Part shown: piece by piece, positions 1 to 6,565 of the stretch
Layout: the number at the start of each line of letters is the position of its first letter
How positions within the stretch are numbered: position 1 is the stretch's first letter
Source of the DNA: Firmicutes bacterium UBA993
GTDB taxonomy: Bacteria; Bacillota; Dethiobacteria; DTU022
Length of the DNA stretch: 24,997 nt
NCBI GenBank assembly: GCA_002292015.1
Contig: DBBD01000151.1
Coordinates: forward strand, 1-24,997
Direction: 5' to 3'
The notes under the pieces: model-generated
Seen by the model: the letters and a program-made list of their open reading frames with translations, nothing else
Told to the model about the DNA's origin: nothing
Database searches by the model: none
Made by a program: the position numbers and the translations under genes

Positions 1-1
1 C

Positions 2-496
2 GGGATTCTGATTGTGGCTATGTTTGGGATGCCCAGGCAACTCTCTGATAAGCAGGCAGCCGGTTTGCTCGAGCTGGCTGAAACTGTCATGGAAAGGCGA
101 ACGGCAGTCTTAGTGTCCGACGGCACGGCGCCCTTAATAGCGTTAAGCAACGAACTAGCCAACGAATCGCCCGAACTGCTAGGCCGCGAGCAAGCTGCTA
201 TGGCGCAACTTAGCCGGCACCGTGAAGCGCTGAGACAACAGGGGGAGTCGTATGTTCGCAGTGAAACACAATTAATTCTCGTAGGTTCCCAAGTCAGGCA
301 AAATATAGCTACCATCGCTGTCAAAGAGCAGAGTAAACTGTACTTCGCCGAAATGTACCCCAACCAGCCGGAATATGTGGCTTGGGTAACGCTAAGGGAG
401 TTTGTATTTGATAGACATGGGGAGCGTTGGGAACTAACTATGAACATACTGCTAAATGGTAAAGGCCTACCACCAAACGAACCGGGAGAGCAATAG
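2..496 (+). CDS. Putative exported protein, 5' end outside window
   Basis: The frame is open from base 2 through to the TAG at 494-496, so the true start probably lies left of the window. The GTG at 14 is in frame but has no ribosome site visible. The first visible residues (GILIVAMFG) are hydrophobic, like the end of a signal peptide or membrane anchor, which suggests an exported product. The rest, about 155 residues, is mixed helix and strand. It has a segment MERRTAVLVSDG near residue 30 and a later strand-like stretch ending ERWELTMNILL. The layout recalls the region that precedes the catalytic domain in amidase_6-type secreted proteins, but that is recollection only, and no amidase domain follows. 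Function is not recognised. The gene ends about 180 bp before the promoter of the ars/hgc cluster and is probably unrelated to it. Confidence 0.6.
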   Translation, partial: GILIVAMFGMPRQLSDKQAAGLLELAETVMERRTAVLVSDGTAPLIALSNELANESPELLGREQAAMAQLSRHREALRQQGESYVRSETQLILVGSQVRQNIATIAVKEQSKLYFAEMYPNQPEYVAWVTLREFVFDRHGERWELTMNILLNGKGLPPNEPGEQ

Positions 497-737
497 CAGC
501 CACCGGCCGACCTGGCTAGTTGCGGTCGAAAAGGTCAAGGTAATGCAGAACGGCGGATTGGGGTTTAACTTCATGGACGGTACGGTTGTCAAAAAACAGG
601 TTTCGTGAAAACAGTTCGTATGCCGATGTTGATGCCGATTCAAAGAAAGGGCTATAAATATCGGCATTTCACTTTGACAATTTGAGATATGAGATACATA
701 ATGTTGATATCGAAGTTTTTAGATATGAGGTGTCGAT
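497..737. promoter_or_regulatory. Intergenic region with repeats upstream of the arsR-hgcAB promoter
   Basis: No convincing gene is seen here. ATGCCGAT occurs at 620-627 and 632-639, and its exact reverse complement ATCGGCAT at 660-667, just before the -35 box at 674. AGATATGAG occurs twice, at 685-693 (inside the promoter spacer) and 721-729 (at the ribosome site). TATCGA (708-713) and TCGATA (733-738) form a further inverted repeat. Such elements overlapping a promoter are typical places for an ArsR-family operator, but which of them is bound is inference. Confidence 0.4.
674..702 (+). promoter_or_regulatory. Sigma-A-like promoter of the arsR-hgcAB-acr3-arsC cluster
   Basis: TTGACA at 674-679, a 17-nt spacer and CATAAT at 697-702 make a near-consensus vegetative promoter. 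The predicted transcript would begin near 709, about 30 nt upstream of the arsR reading frame. No other comparably good promoter was noticed between here and arsC, so this one may drive all five genes. Direct and inverted repeats around it could be the regulator's binding site. Confidence 0.7.
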
Positions 738-1073
738 ACGGAAAGTTATACACTTTATACTAGAGTATTTAAAGCTCTGGGCGATCCCAAGCGAGCGATG
801 ATAGTAGATATGCTTTCTTGCGGAGAGCTTTGTGCCTGCATGATTTTAGAGAAGTTTGAGATGTCCCAATCCACGCTGTCTCACCATATGAGACTCTTGC
901 GCGAATGTGGGCTTGTCAGGGGCCGCGAACAAGGCAAGTGGACCTATTATTCGCTGGATGCAGATGCAGTGGGCAAGATAAGAAAATTTTTGGTCGACCT
1001 TACCTCCAATAAGGAAAGCTGCATTTGCAAGAACGATGTAGATAACCGCAAAGGATGTGATGAAAATGAGTGA
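738..1073 (+). CDS. arsR: ArsR-family metalloregulator (arsenite-sensor type), abnormal start codon
   Basis: ArsR/SmtB winged-helix repressor that should release DNA when it binds As(III) or a similar thiophilic metal. Read from 738 it has 111 residues, the usual size. The first helix reads YTRVFKALGDPKR (residues 7-19). The metal-site helix follows (GELCACM, Cys32 and Cys34), then the recognition helix (SQSTLSHHMRLLRECGLV) and the beta-wing (REQGKWTYYSL). The tail is Cys-containing (CICK, KGC). Cys32/Cys34 match the first two arsenite ligands of plasmid R773 ArsR; the third (Cys37) is Leu here. The codon at 738 is ACG, not a normal start, yet a good ribosome site (GAGGTG, 727-732) lies 5 nt before it. 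The next ATG, at 798, would remove helix 1. Either a start-codon change or a sequence error is likely. The 3' end overlaps hgcA by 14 nt. Confidence 0.85.
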   Translation, partial: TESYTLYTRVFKALGDPKRAMIVDMLSCGELCACMILEKFEMSQSTLSHHMRLLRECGLVRGREQGKWTYYSLDADAVGKIRKFLVDLTSNKESCICKNDVDNRKGCDENE

Positions 1074-2154
1074 AGAAAATCACTGCTGCTGCTCGCCCGC
1101 TGGTTGCTGCGCCAGTGAATCCGTAACGGCGCATGACAAAAAAGATAAATGGGTAACGGGGGAAATCCCCATGTCACAAGGTTCTGTGCCGGCGGCTCTA
1201 ACAAAGCTTAACTTCAAAGATATTCTCGGAGCATGGAAAGTGCGCTGGGGTATCGGCCGGGCCGACTACAAGATTATCCCGGGACTTTATGCGGTGGGTA
1301 ATCCCGACCACACATCTCCGGTGCTGGTCAGTGCGAACTACAAATTGACCTTTGATACTTTGCGAAAAGAGCTTTCAGGCTTAAATTGTTGGCTTCTGAT
1401 CCTCGATACAAAGGGCATTAATGTTTGGTGCGCGGCGGGTAAAGGAACGTTTGGTACGGATGAATTGGTCAACCGCATATCCCTTACGGGGCTACCCGGG
1501 GTGGTATCGCACCGGAAATTGATTTTGCCGCAGTTGGGTGCTCCAGGTGTGAGAGCCCATGAAGTAGCAAGGCAAACCGGCTTTACGGTGATTTACGGTC
1601 CGGTAAGGGCTTGTGATCTAAAGACATTTCTTGGATCCGGCTTCAAAGCCACAAAGGAAATGCGTACCGTCAAATTTACGATGTGGGATCGGCTGGTTCT
1701 CACACCGATGGTGCTGGCGCAGTCCGGAAAGACTTCGTTGCTGGTTTTCGGAGTATTGTTCCTAATAAACCTCTTCGCGGCAAGACCCTTCGGACTTATG
1801 GATTTCATAGCTTACGCGGGCGCTGTAGTCACGGGAGCTGTTATTATGCCAGTGCTTCTCCCTTTTATCCCCGGCAGGGCATTCGCATGGAAAGGATGGT
1901 TGCTGGGGTTGCTCTGGACTGCATGGCTTGTTTGGCTTAATGGCTGGTTTGCACCGGGATTTCTGATTCTCGCCATCGGTTATATCCTGATTCTGCCGGC
2001 GTTGTCGGCGTTTTTGGCGATGAATTTTACAGGCTCCTCAACATACACTTCCTTTTCCGGCGTTATTAAAGAGATGAAAATCGCGGTGCCACTAATTGCT
2101 CTTTCATCTGTTGCAGGGATTGTGCTGGTGTTGATCAATAAACTGTCGCTATAA
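1060..2154 (+). CDS. hgcA: HgcA, corrinoid protein of mercury methylation
   Basis: HgcA carries a methyl group on a membrane-associated corrinoid and passes it to Hg(II), with HgcB as electron donor. The diagnostic cap-helix motif is complete: GINVWCAAGKGTFGTDEL, with the cobalt-coordinating cysteine at residue 124. It is followed by the family stretches VVSHRKLILPQLGAPG and YGPVRA. The CFeSP-like cobalamin-binding domain spans about residues 60-210. Five hydrophobic segments then follow, from about residue 225 to the C-terminus, as in known HgcA proteins. The length, 364 residues, is slightly above the roughly 340 of the Pseudodesulfovibrio ND132 protein, because of a Cys-rich N-terminus (Cys9-11, Cys16-17). 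ATG 1060 and ATG 1066 are both possible starts; AAGGA lies at 1051-1055. The gene overlaps arsR and is followed 12 nt later by hgcB. Assignment to the family is very secure; methylation activity in this strain is inferred. Confidence 0.96.
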   Translation: MKMSEENHCCCSPAGCCASESVTAHDKKDKWVTGEIPMSQGSVPAALTKLNFKDILGAWKVRWGIGRADYKIIPGLYAVGNPDHTSPVLVSANYKLTFDTLRKELSGLNCWLLILDTKGINVWCAAGKGTFGTDELVNRISLTGLPGVVSHRKLILPQLGAPGVRAHEVARQTGFTVIYGPVRACDLKTFLGSGFKATKEMRTVKFTMWDRLVLTPMVLAQSGKTSLLVFGVLFLINLFAARPFGLMDFIAYAGAVVTGAVIMPVLLPFIPGRAFAWKGWLLGLLWTAWLVWLNGWFAPGFLILAIGYILILPALSAFLAMNFTGSSTYTSFSGVIKEMKIAVPLIALSSVAGIVLVLINKLSL

Positions 2155-2166
2155 AAGGAGAGCGTT

Positions 2167-2460
2167 ATGAAACACATGTATTTGAAAAATGTCGCAACTC
2201 TTCGTCTTTCGGTTGAAAAATGTTTAGGCTGCGGAAGATGTGTGGAGGTTTGCCCTCACGAAGTATTCAACATAAATGAAAAGAAAGCGTTGATCAAAGA
2301 AAAAGACCGCTGTATGGAGTGCAGTGCTTGTGCTATGAATTGCCCGGCAAATGCCATCGCTGTTGATTCGGGAGTCGGGTGCGCTGCCGCAGTGATTATG
2401 GGCTGGATTACCGGGCGCGAACCAAGTTGTGATTGTTCAGGCGGCGCTGAATGCTGTTAA
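2167..2460 (+). CDS. hgcB: HgcB, 2x[4Fe-4S] ferredoxin partner of HgcA
   Basis: HgcB is the small ferredoxin that reduces the HgcA corrinoid and probably helps deliver Hg(II). The 97-residue product has two complete cluster motifs, CLGCGRCVEVCP (Cys19, 22, 25, 29) and CMECSACAMNCP (Cys49, 52, 55, 59). The features that separate HgcB from ordinary ferredoxins are present: a lone cysteine after the second cluster (Cys72, in GVGCAAAV) and a vicinal pair ending the protein (Cys96-Cys97). A further Cys88-x-Cys90 sits in the tail. The start ATG has a strong site (AAAAGGAGAG). It lies directly behind hgcA, the normal arrangement. The pair is unusual in being followed by acr3 and arsC. Confidence 0.96.
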   Translation: MKHMYLKNVATLRLSVEKCLGCGRCVEVCPHEVFNINEKKALIKEKDRCMECSACAMNCPANAIAVDSGVGCAAAVIMGWITGREPSCDCSGGAECC

Positions 2461-2479
2461 CAAATAACAAATAACAAAT
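2459..2479 (+). repeat. Three tandem copies of AACAAAT
   Basis: A heptamer, AACAAAT, is repeated exactly three times. It begins in the hgcB stop codon and fills most of the spacer before acr3. The acr3 ribosome site (GAAGGTG) follows at once. Copy-number change would alter spacing without touching either coding frame. Confidence 0.85.
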
Positions 2480-2496
2480 ACTGAAGGTGATGCCGG

Positions 2497-3558
2497 ATGA
2501 GTAAAAAGCAGAATAAAGGGATCGGCTTTTTTGAAAGGTACCTGACTCTTTGGGTGATCCTGTGTATGGTTGCAGGGGTTCTAATTGGGAAATTCCTGCC
2601 CGCTATCCCGGATTTATTAGGCAAATTCGAGTATGCCCAGGTTTCAATTCCCATTGCCATCTTAATATGGCTGATGATTTATCCGATGATGATGAAGGTG
2701 GACTTCGCCAGCATTAAGAACGTGGGGAAAAACCCGAAGGGCTTGTATATTACATGGGTGACAAACTGGCTGATTAAGCCCTTCACCATGTTCGGTATCG
2801 CCTGGTTCTTCTTCTATGTGGTATTCAAAGCGCTTATTCCAGCCGAACTTGCAAAGGATTATTTGGCTGGAGCAATTTTGCTTGGAGCCGCGCCCTGCAC
2901 GGCGATGGTGTTTGTATGGAGCCACCTGACTAAGGGCAGTCCCGCATATACGGTGGTACAGGTTGCCACAAACAATCTGATTATTCTATTGGCGTTTACG
3001 CCGATCGTTGCTTTTTTACTTGGCGTGAGCGGTATATCCATTCCGTGGGACACGCTCATCTTTTCGGTGGTATTGTTTGTGGCCATTCCACTGACAGCCG
3101 GTATCGCCACAAGAGTGTTGATGATCAGGAAAAAAGGGCAACATTATTTTGAAAAACAGTTTATCCCCAAGTTTAACAACATCACCATCATTGGACTGCT
3201 GTTTACACTTGTAATTATCTTCTCCTTTCAGGGAGAGGTCATCCTGCAAAATCCTTTGCACATTGGCCTGATTGCAGTGCCTTTTATTTTGCAAACCTTC
3301 CTGATCTTTTTCATAGCGTATATTGCCGGTATGCTGTTTAAGTTGCCCCATGATATAGCGGCTCCGGCCGGCATGATCGGAGCGTCCAACTTCTTCGAGC
3401 TGGCTGTGGCGGTCGCTATCTCGTTATTTGGTGCGGCTTCACCGGTGGCTTTGGCGACGATTGTCGGGGTGCTTGTTGAAGTTCCTGTTATGCTGGCACT
3501 GGTGCGGACGGCTAATAGAACACATCATTGGTTTAAGAAGGGAAGTCAGCATGAATAA
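2497..3558 (+). CDS. acr3: ACR3-family arsenite efflux permease
   Basis: Membrane carrier that exports As(III), driven by the proton gradient. The 353-residue product has about ten hydrophobic segments. It carries the ACR3 signature around GAAPCTAMVFVWSHL, with the conserved cysteine at residue 134, and the second conserved region GASNFFELAVAVA, with Glu near residue 305. The family's VATNNLIILLAF stretch is also present. The gene lies 36 nt behind hgcB on the same strand, and its last 8 nt overlap arsC, so translation of the two is probably coupled. It belongs to the ACR3 (BART superfamily) type of arsenite carrier, not the unrelated ArsB type. Export of arsenite rather than a methylated or mercury species is the family expectation; the hgcAB context makes other substrates worth considering. 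Confidence 0.93.
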   Translation: MSKKQNKGIGFFERYLTLWVILCMVAGVLIGKFLPAIPDLLGKFEYAQVSIPIAILIWLMIYPMMMKVDFASIKNVGKNPKGLYITWVTNWLIKPFTMFGIAWFFFYVVFKALIPAELAKDYLAGAILLGAAPCTAMVFVWSHLTKGSPAYTVVQVATNNLIILLAFTPIVAFLLGVSGISIPWDTLIFSVVLFVAIPLTAGIATRVLMIRKKGQHYFEKQFIPKFNNITIIGLLFTLVIIFSFQGEVILQNPLHIGLIAVPFILQTFLIFFIAYIAGMLFKLPHDIAAPAGMIGASNFFELAVAVAISLFGAASPVALATIVGVLVEVPVMLALVRTANRTHHWFKKGSQHE

Positions 3559-3958
3559 ACCAAAAGTTGCCTTCATTTGCGTTCATAATTCTTGCCGTTC
3601 ACAGATTGCTGAGGCATTGGGCAGATGCCTTGCCGGCGATATTTTTGACAGTTACTCAGCGGGAACAGAAACAAAGCCGCAAATCAATCAGGATGCTGTC
3701 CGCTTGATGAAGAAGCTTCACGGGATTGACATGGAGGAAACACAGCACTCAAAGCTGCTTTCTGAAATTCCTCCGGTTGATATCGTCATAACCATGGGAT
3801 GCAATGTTACGTGCCCATACCTACCTAGCAAGCATAGGGAGGACTGGGGGTTGGAGGATCCGACAGGGGAAAGCGATGAGGTGTTTGTCGCCTTGATAAA
3901 CGAGATTGAAGCTAAAATCAAGGATCTGTCGGTCAGAATCAGGAATCGGCTGATTTAG
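3551..3958 (+). CDS. arsC: Arsenate reductase, low-molecular-weight phosphatase type
   Basis: Cytoplasmic enzyme that reduces arsenate to arsenite for export by the permease encoded just upstream. The 135-residue product begins MNKPKVAFICVHNSCRS, which holds the phosphatase-like P-loop CX5R (nucleophile Cys10, Arg16). Two further cysteines, 84 and 88 (GCNVTCPYLP), fit the thiol relay of the thioredoxin-coupled family, although the better-known Bacillus enzyme has a wider gap between them. The acid/base Asp is in DPTG (residue 103). The start ATG at 3551 is chosen because the P-loop must lie near the N-terminus; a longer in-frame reading from 3428 would merely translate acr3 in another frame. 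It overlaps acr3 by 8 nt. It is the last gene of the cluster. Confidence 0.92.
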   Translation: MNKPKVAFICVHNSCRSQIAEALGRCLAGDIFDSYSAGTETKPQINQDAVRLMKKLHGIDMEETQHSKLLSEIPPVDIVITMGCNVTCPYLPSKHREDWGLEDPTGESDEVFVALINEIEAKIKDLSVRIRNRLI

Positions 3959-3988
3959 GTGCCGATGTCCAGTATAGCGAGGCTGAAT

Positions 3989-4135
3989 GTGTGGTTAACA
4001 CGTGATAATGTCACTTTGTTAATTATCGTGATAGCATGTCACTTGCGAAAAGCGCGCGTTAGCAGGCTTGTTCATGAAGACAATTGCCTAAGCTATGACG
4101 AACCGGAGCATCTGGCCGCGCTCAGCATTTACTAG
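3989..4135 (+). pseudogene. Possible remnant of a Spo0E-like small protein
   Basis: A 48-codon open frame from GTG 3989 to TAG 4133-4135. Its pattern, LLIIVIACHLRKARV then LVHEDNCLSYDEPEHLAALS, loosely follows the Spo0E-type phosphatase layout: a helix with an LR pair, a short turn, then a DPE-like segment leading to LSxxLD. The SQxLD core is replaced by SIY and a stop, so if related it is truncated. No ribosome site is visible. This is a weak, memory-based resemblance and the frame may be chance. Confidence 0.18.
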
Positions 4136-4171
4136 CGAAGAGAGCAGTGATAATGCTTAAACTGTAAAGAG

Positions 4172-4201
4172 AAGGCGGTCTCCAACGGAGTACCGCCCTT
4201 T
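4172..4201. terminator. Strong hairpin between convergent arsC and katG
   Basis: The arms AAGGCGGT-CTCC and GGAG-t-ACCGCCcTT pair around a 3-nt loop (AAC), with one or two bulges. It is placed to stop transcripts arriving from both sides. On the minus strand CTCTTT follows the stem and on the plus strand only TTTAG, so the U-tract is weak in both directions and it may instead be a transcript-end stabiliser. Confidence 0.5.
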
Positions 4202-4249
4202 AGATCTCGGGATAATAAATCCAACAAAGGTGTCTCTATTTTAGAGCCG

Positions 4250-4323
4250 CTCATACTATCAGGTGGCACCAGCAGAGGGACCAAGTGCCCCCTCACCCTG
4301 GCTCTCTCCCGGAGGAGAGGGGA
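4250..4323 (-). repeat. Dispersed ~75-bp repeat, copy 1
   Basis: Read on the minus strand, this segment aligns with 18853-18928 on the plus strand. Both contain GGAGAG or GGGGAGAGAG, then AGGGTGAGGGGG, then a TCCC(T/C)C arm, TGGTG(C/T)CACC and GTATGA. Each copy can fold into short stems: CTCTCC/GGAGAG, GAGGG/CCCTC and GGTG/CACC. It lies just downstream of katG. No coding capacity or transposase is associated with it. Confidence 0.75.
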
Positions 4324-4364
4324 TTTATCGGGTAGCTTTGTAGTAAGTAGCGATTGCCCGCTGA

Positions 4365-6563
4365 TCAAACCAGGTCAAAGCGGTCGGCGTTCATCACCTT
4401 ATGCCAGGCCTTGACAAAATCGCGAACGAACTTCTCTTTGGCATCGTTGCCGGCGTAAACCTCGGCTAGAGCCCTCAGCTCGGAATTAGAGCCGAAGAGC
4501 AGGTCAACGCGGGTGCCGGTCCATTTTAACTCGCCCGTTTTACGATCGCGTCCCTCGAATGCTTCCTTTTCTTCGTCCACAGCGGTCCACACTGTGCCCA
4601 TATCCAGCAAGTTTACGAAGAAATCGTTGGTCAGGCTTTCAGGGTTTTTCGTGAATACGCCGTGCGGAGACTGGTTATAGTTAGCGTTTAGCACCCGCAT
4701 ACCGCCAACCAGCACGGTCATTTCGGGAGCGCTCAAGCCTAGCAGCTGGGCGCGGTCTACGAGCATCTCCTCGGTGGTAACAGCATACTTCTGTTTGCTG
4801 AAATTCCTGAAGCCATCAGCTTTCGGCTCAAGAACGGAAAACGATTTTGTATCGGTCTGCTCCTGGGAAGCATCGGTTCGGCCTGGGGCAAAGGGAACGG
4901 TGATCTCAATGCTTGCGTTTTTGGCCGCCTGTTCTACCCCGGCACATCCAGCTAAAACAATCAGGTCGGCCAGGGAGATTCTCTTATTTCCAGCCTGGGC
5001 GCTATCGAACTCTGCCCGGATCTCTTCCAGCTTGTTAAGCACTTTGTCCAGTTTGTCAGGCTCATTGGCCTGCCAATCCTTCTGTGGGGCCAGACGGATC
5101 CGTGCGCCGTTTGCCCCGCCGCGCTTATCGGATCCGCGGAAAGTTGAGGCCGATGCCCAGGCCGTGGAAACCAGTTCGGGAATCGACAGACCAGAAGCCA
5201 ACACTTTACTTTTCAGAAAAGCGATGTCGGTGTCGCCAACCAGTTCGTGATCTACCGGCGGTACCGGGTCCTGCCAGATCAGCTCCTCGGCGGGAACCTC
5301 CGGGCCAAGGTAGCGCGACCGCGGGCCCATGTCGCGGTGGGTCAGCTTAAACCAGGCCCGGGCAAAAGCATCAGCAAACTGGTCCGGATTCTCCAGGAAC
5401 CGCTTGGCAATGGGCTTGTAGATCGGGTCCATCCTCAGCGACAGGTCGGCCGTGGTCATGATGGTGGTCACTTTTTTTGAAGGGTCATGAGCGGCAGGGG
5501 CCATATCGTCTTCATCGGGATCCACCGGCACCCACTGCCAGGCGCCGGCCGGGCTCTTGACCAGGTTCCAGTCGTATTTAAAGAGAACTTCCAGATAGCT
5601 GTTATCCCACCGGTTAGGGGTTGGGGTCCATGCTCCTTCGATCCCGCTGGAAATGGTATCATCACCCTTGCCGCTGCTCAGGCTGCTTTTCCAGCCCAGA
5701 CCCTGTTCTTCAATATCAGCAGCCTCAGGTTCCGGACCCACATGGGTAGGGCTGCCGGCACCGTGGCACTTGCCGAAGGTGTGGCCCCCGGCAACCAGGG
5801 CCACCGTTTCTTCGTCGTTCATGGCCATGCGGGCGAAGGTTTCTCGAACATCTTTTCCGGAAGCAAGCACATCCGGCTGGCCGCTCGGTCCTTCGGGGTT
5901 CACATAGATTAAGCCCATCTGTACGGCAGCAAGGGGATTTTCCAGGTCCCGGTCACCCGTGTAGCGGTTATCACCGAGCCATTCGTCCTCAGATCCCCAG
6001 TAGATATCTTCCTCCGGTTCCCAGACATCCTCGCGCCCGCCGGCGAAGCCGAATGTTTTAAAGCCCATCGACTCCATAGCTACGTTCCCGGTCAAAACCA
6101 TCAGGTCGGCCCATGAGATTTGACGTCCGTACTTCTGCTTAATCGGCCAGAGCAGGCGGCGGGCCTTATCAAGGTTGATATTGTCCGGCCAGCTGTTCAG
6201 CGGGGCAAGCCGCTGTGTACCTGAACCGGCGCCGCCGCGGCCGTCGCCCATCCGGTAGGTGCCGGCGCTATGCCAGGCCATGCGGATGAAGAGCCCACCG
6301 TAGTGGCCGTAATCAGCCGGCCACCAGTCCTGCGAATCGGTCATCAGGTCATGCAAGTCTTTTTTCACTGCTTCGAGGTCTAGCTTTTTGAACTCCTCGG
6401 CGTAGTTAAACTCCTCGCCCATCGGGTTCCTTGATACGGGGTTTTGGTGCAGCATCTTCAGGTTTAACTGGTTGGGCCACCAATCCCGGTTTCTAGTGCC
6501 TCCTCCGGTTACTCTTCTTCCGGTCATACCAGTAACCGGACACTTTTTCTCCTCACTCATCAC
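4365..6563 (-). CDS. katG: Bifunctional catalase-peroxidase
   Basis: Haem enzyme that destroys hydrogen peroxide by catalase and peroxidase reactions. The 732-residue length is the usual two-domain size. The active N-terminal domain has distal Arg94, Trp97 and His98 in RMAWHSAGTYR. The covalent Met-Tyr-Trp adduct residues Trp97, Tyr220 (GLIYVNPEGP) and Met246 (RMAMND) are all present, as is the proximal haem ligand His261 (AGGHTFGK). The C-terminal half is the degenerate peroxidase-like domain that lacks the catalytic set, as in all KatG. The start is the first of two ATGs. Its ribosome site (GAGGAG) lies inside the 3' end of perR, and the two genes are 2 nt apart, so this is a perR-katG unit, presumably repressed by PerR and induced by peroxide. 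Long antisense open frames over this gene are codon shadows. Confidence 0.97.
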   Translation of the reverse strand: MMSEEKKCPVTGMTGRRVTGGGTRNRDWWPNQLNLKMLHQNPVSRNPMGEEFNYAEEFKKLDLEAVKKDLHDLMTDSQDWWPADYGHYGGLFIRMAWHSAGTYRMGDGRGGAGSGTQRLAPLNSWPDNINLDKARRLLWPIKQKYGRQISWADLMVLTGNVAMESMGFKTFGFAGGREDVWEPEEDIYWGSEDEWLGDNRYTGDRDLENPLAAVQMGLIYVNPEGPSGQPDVLASGKDVRETFARMAMNDEETVALVAGGHTFGKCHGAGSPTHVGPEPEAADIEEQGLGWKSSLSSGKGDDTISSGIEGAWTPTPNRWDNSYLEVLFKYDWNLVKSPAGAWQWVPVDPDEDDMAPAAHDPSKKVTTIMTTADLSLRMDPIYKPIAKRFLENPDQFADAFARAWFKLTHRDMGPRSRYLGPEVPAEELIWQDPVPPVDHELVGDTDIAFLKSKVLASGLSIPELVSTAWASASTFRGSDKRGGANGARIRLAPQKDWQANEPDKLDKVLNKLEEIRAEFDSAQAGNKRISLADLIVLAGCAGVEQAAKNASIEITVPFAPGRTDASQEQTDTKSFSVLEPKADGFRNFSKQKYAVTTEEMLVDRAQLLGLSAPEMTVLVGGMRVLNANYNQSPHGVFTKNPESLTNDFFVNLLDMGTVWTAVDEEKEAFEGRDRKTGELKWTGTRVDLLFGSNSELRALAEVYAGNDAKEKFVRDFVKAWHKVMNADRFDLV

Positions 6564-6565
6564 TC

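Larger units (their letters stand above)
3959..4364. other. Convergent intergenic region between arsC and katG
   Basis: This roughly 400-bp stretch has no intact gene. From left to right it holds a 16-18 bp near-direct repeat (4001-4016 and 4027-4044) and a short open frame that may be a decayed Spo0E-like gene. A strong hairpin (4172-4201) and one copy of a dispersed repeat (4250-4323) follow. A minus-strand open frame of 78 codons across 4132-4368 simply reads through the repeat and is not believed. Confidence 0.6.

Noticed and set aside
3428..3550. Longer N-terminus for arsC
   Set aside because: This part overlaps acr3 in another frame, and the P-loop cysteine of this family is normally near residue 10, which fits ATG 3551.
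4132..4368. Minus-strand frame of 78 codons downstream of katG
   Set aside because: It reads through the dispersed repeat and a hairpin, producing a typical SPLLRERARVRG-type repeat translation, with no ribosome site.
4774..5912. Several plus-strand open frames of 77-158 codons opposite katG
   Set aside because: They are antisense shadows of a highly conserved, GC-rich gene with all catalytic residues; none has a ribosome site or a recognisable domain.
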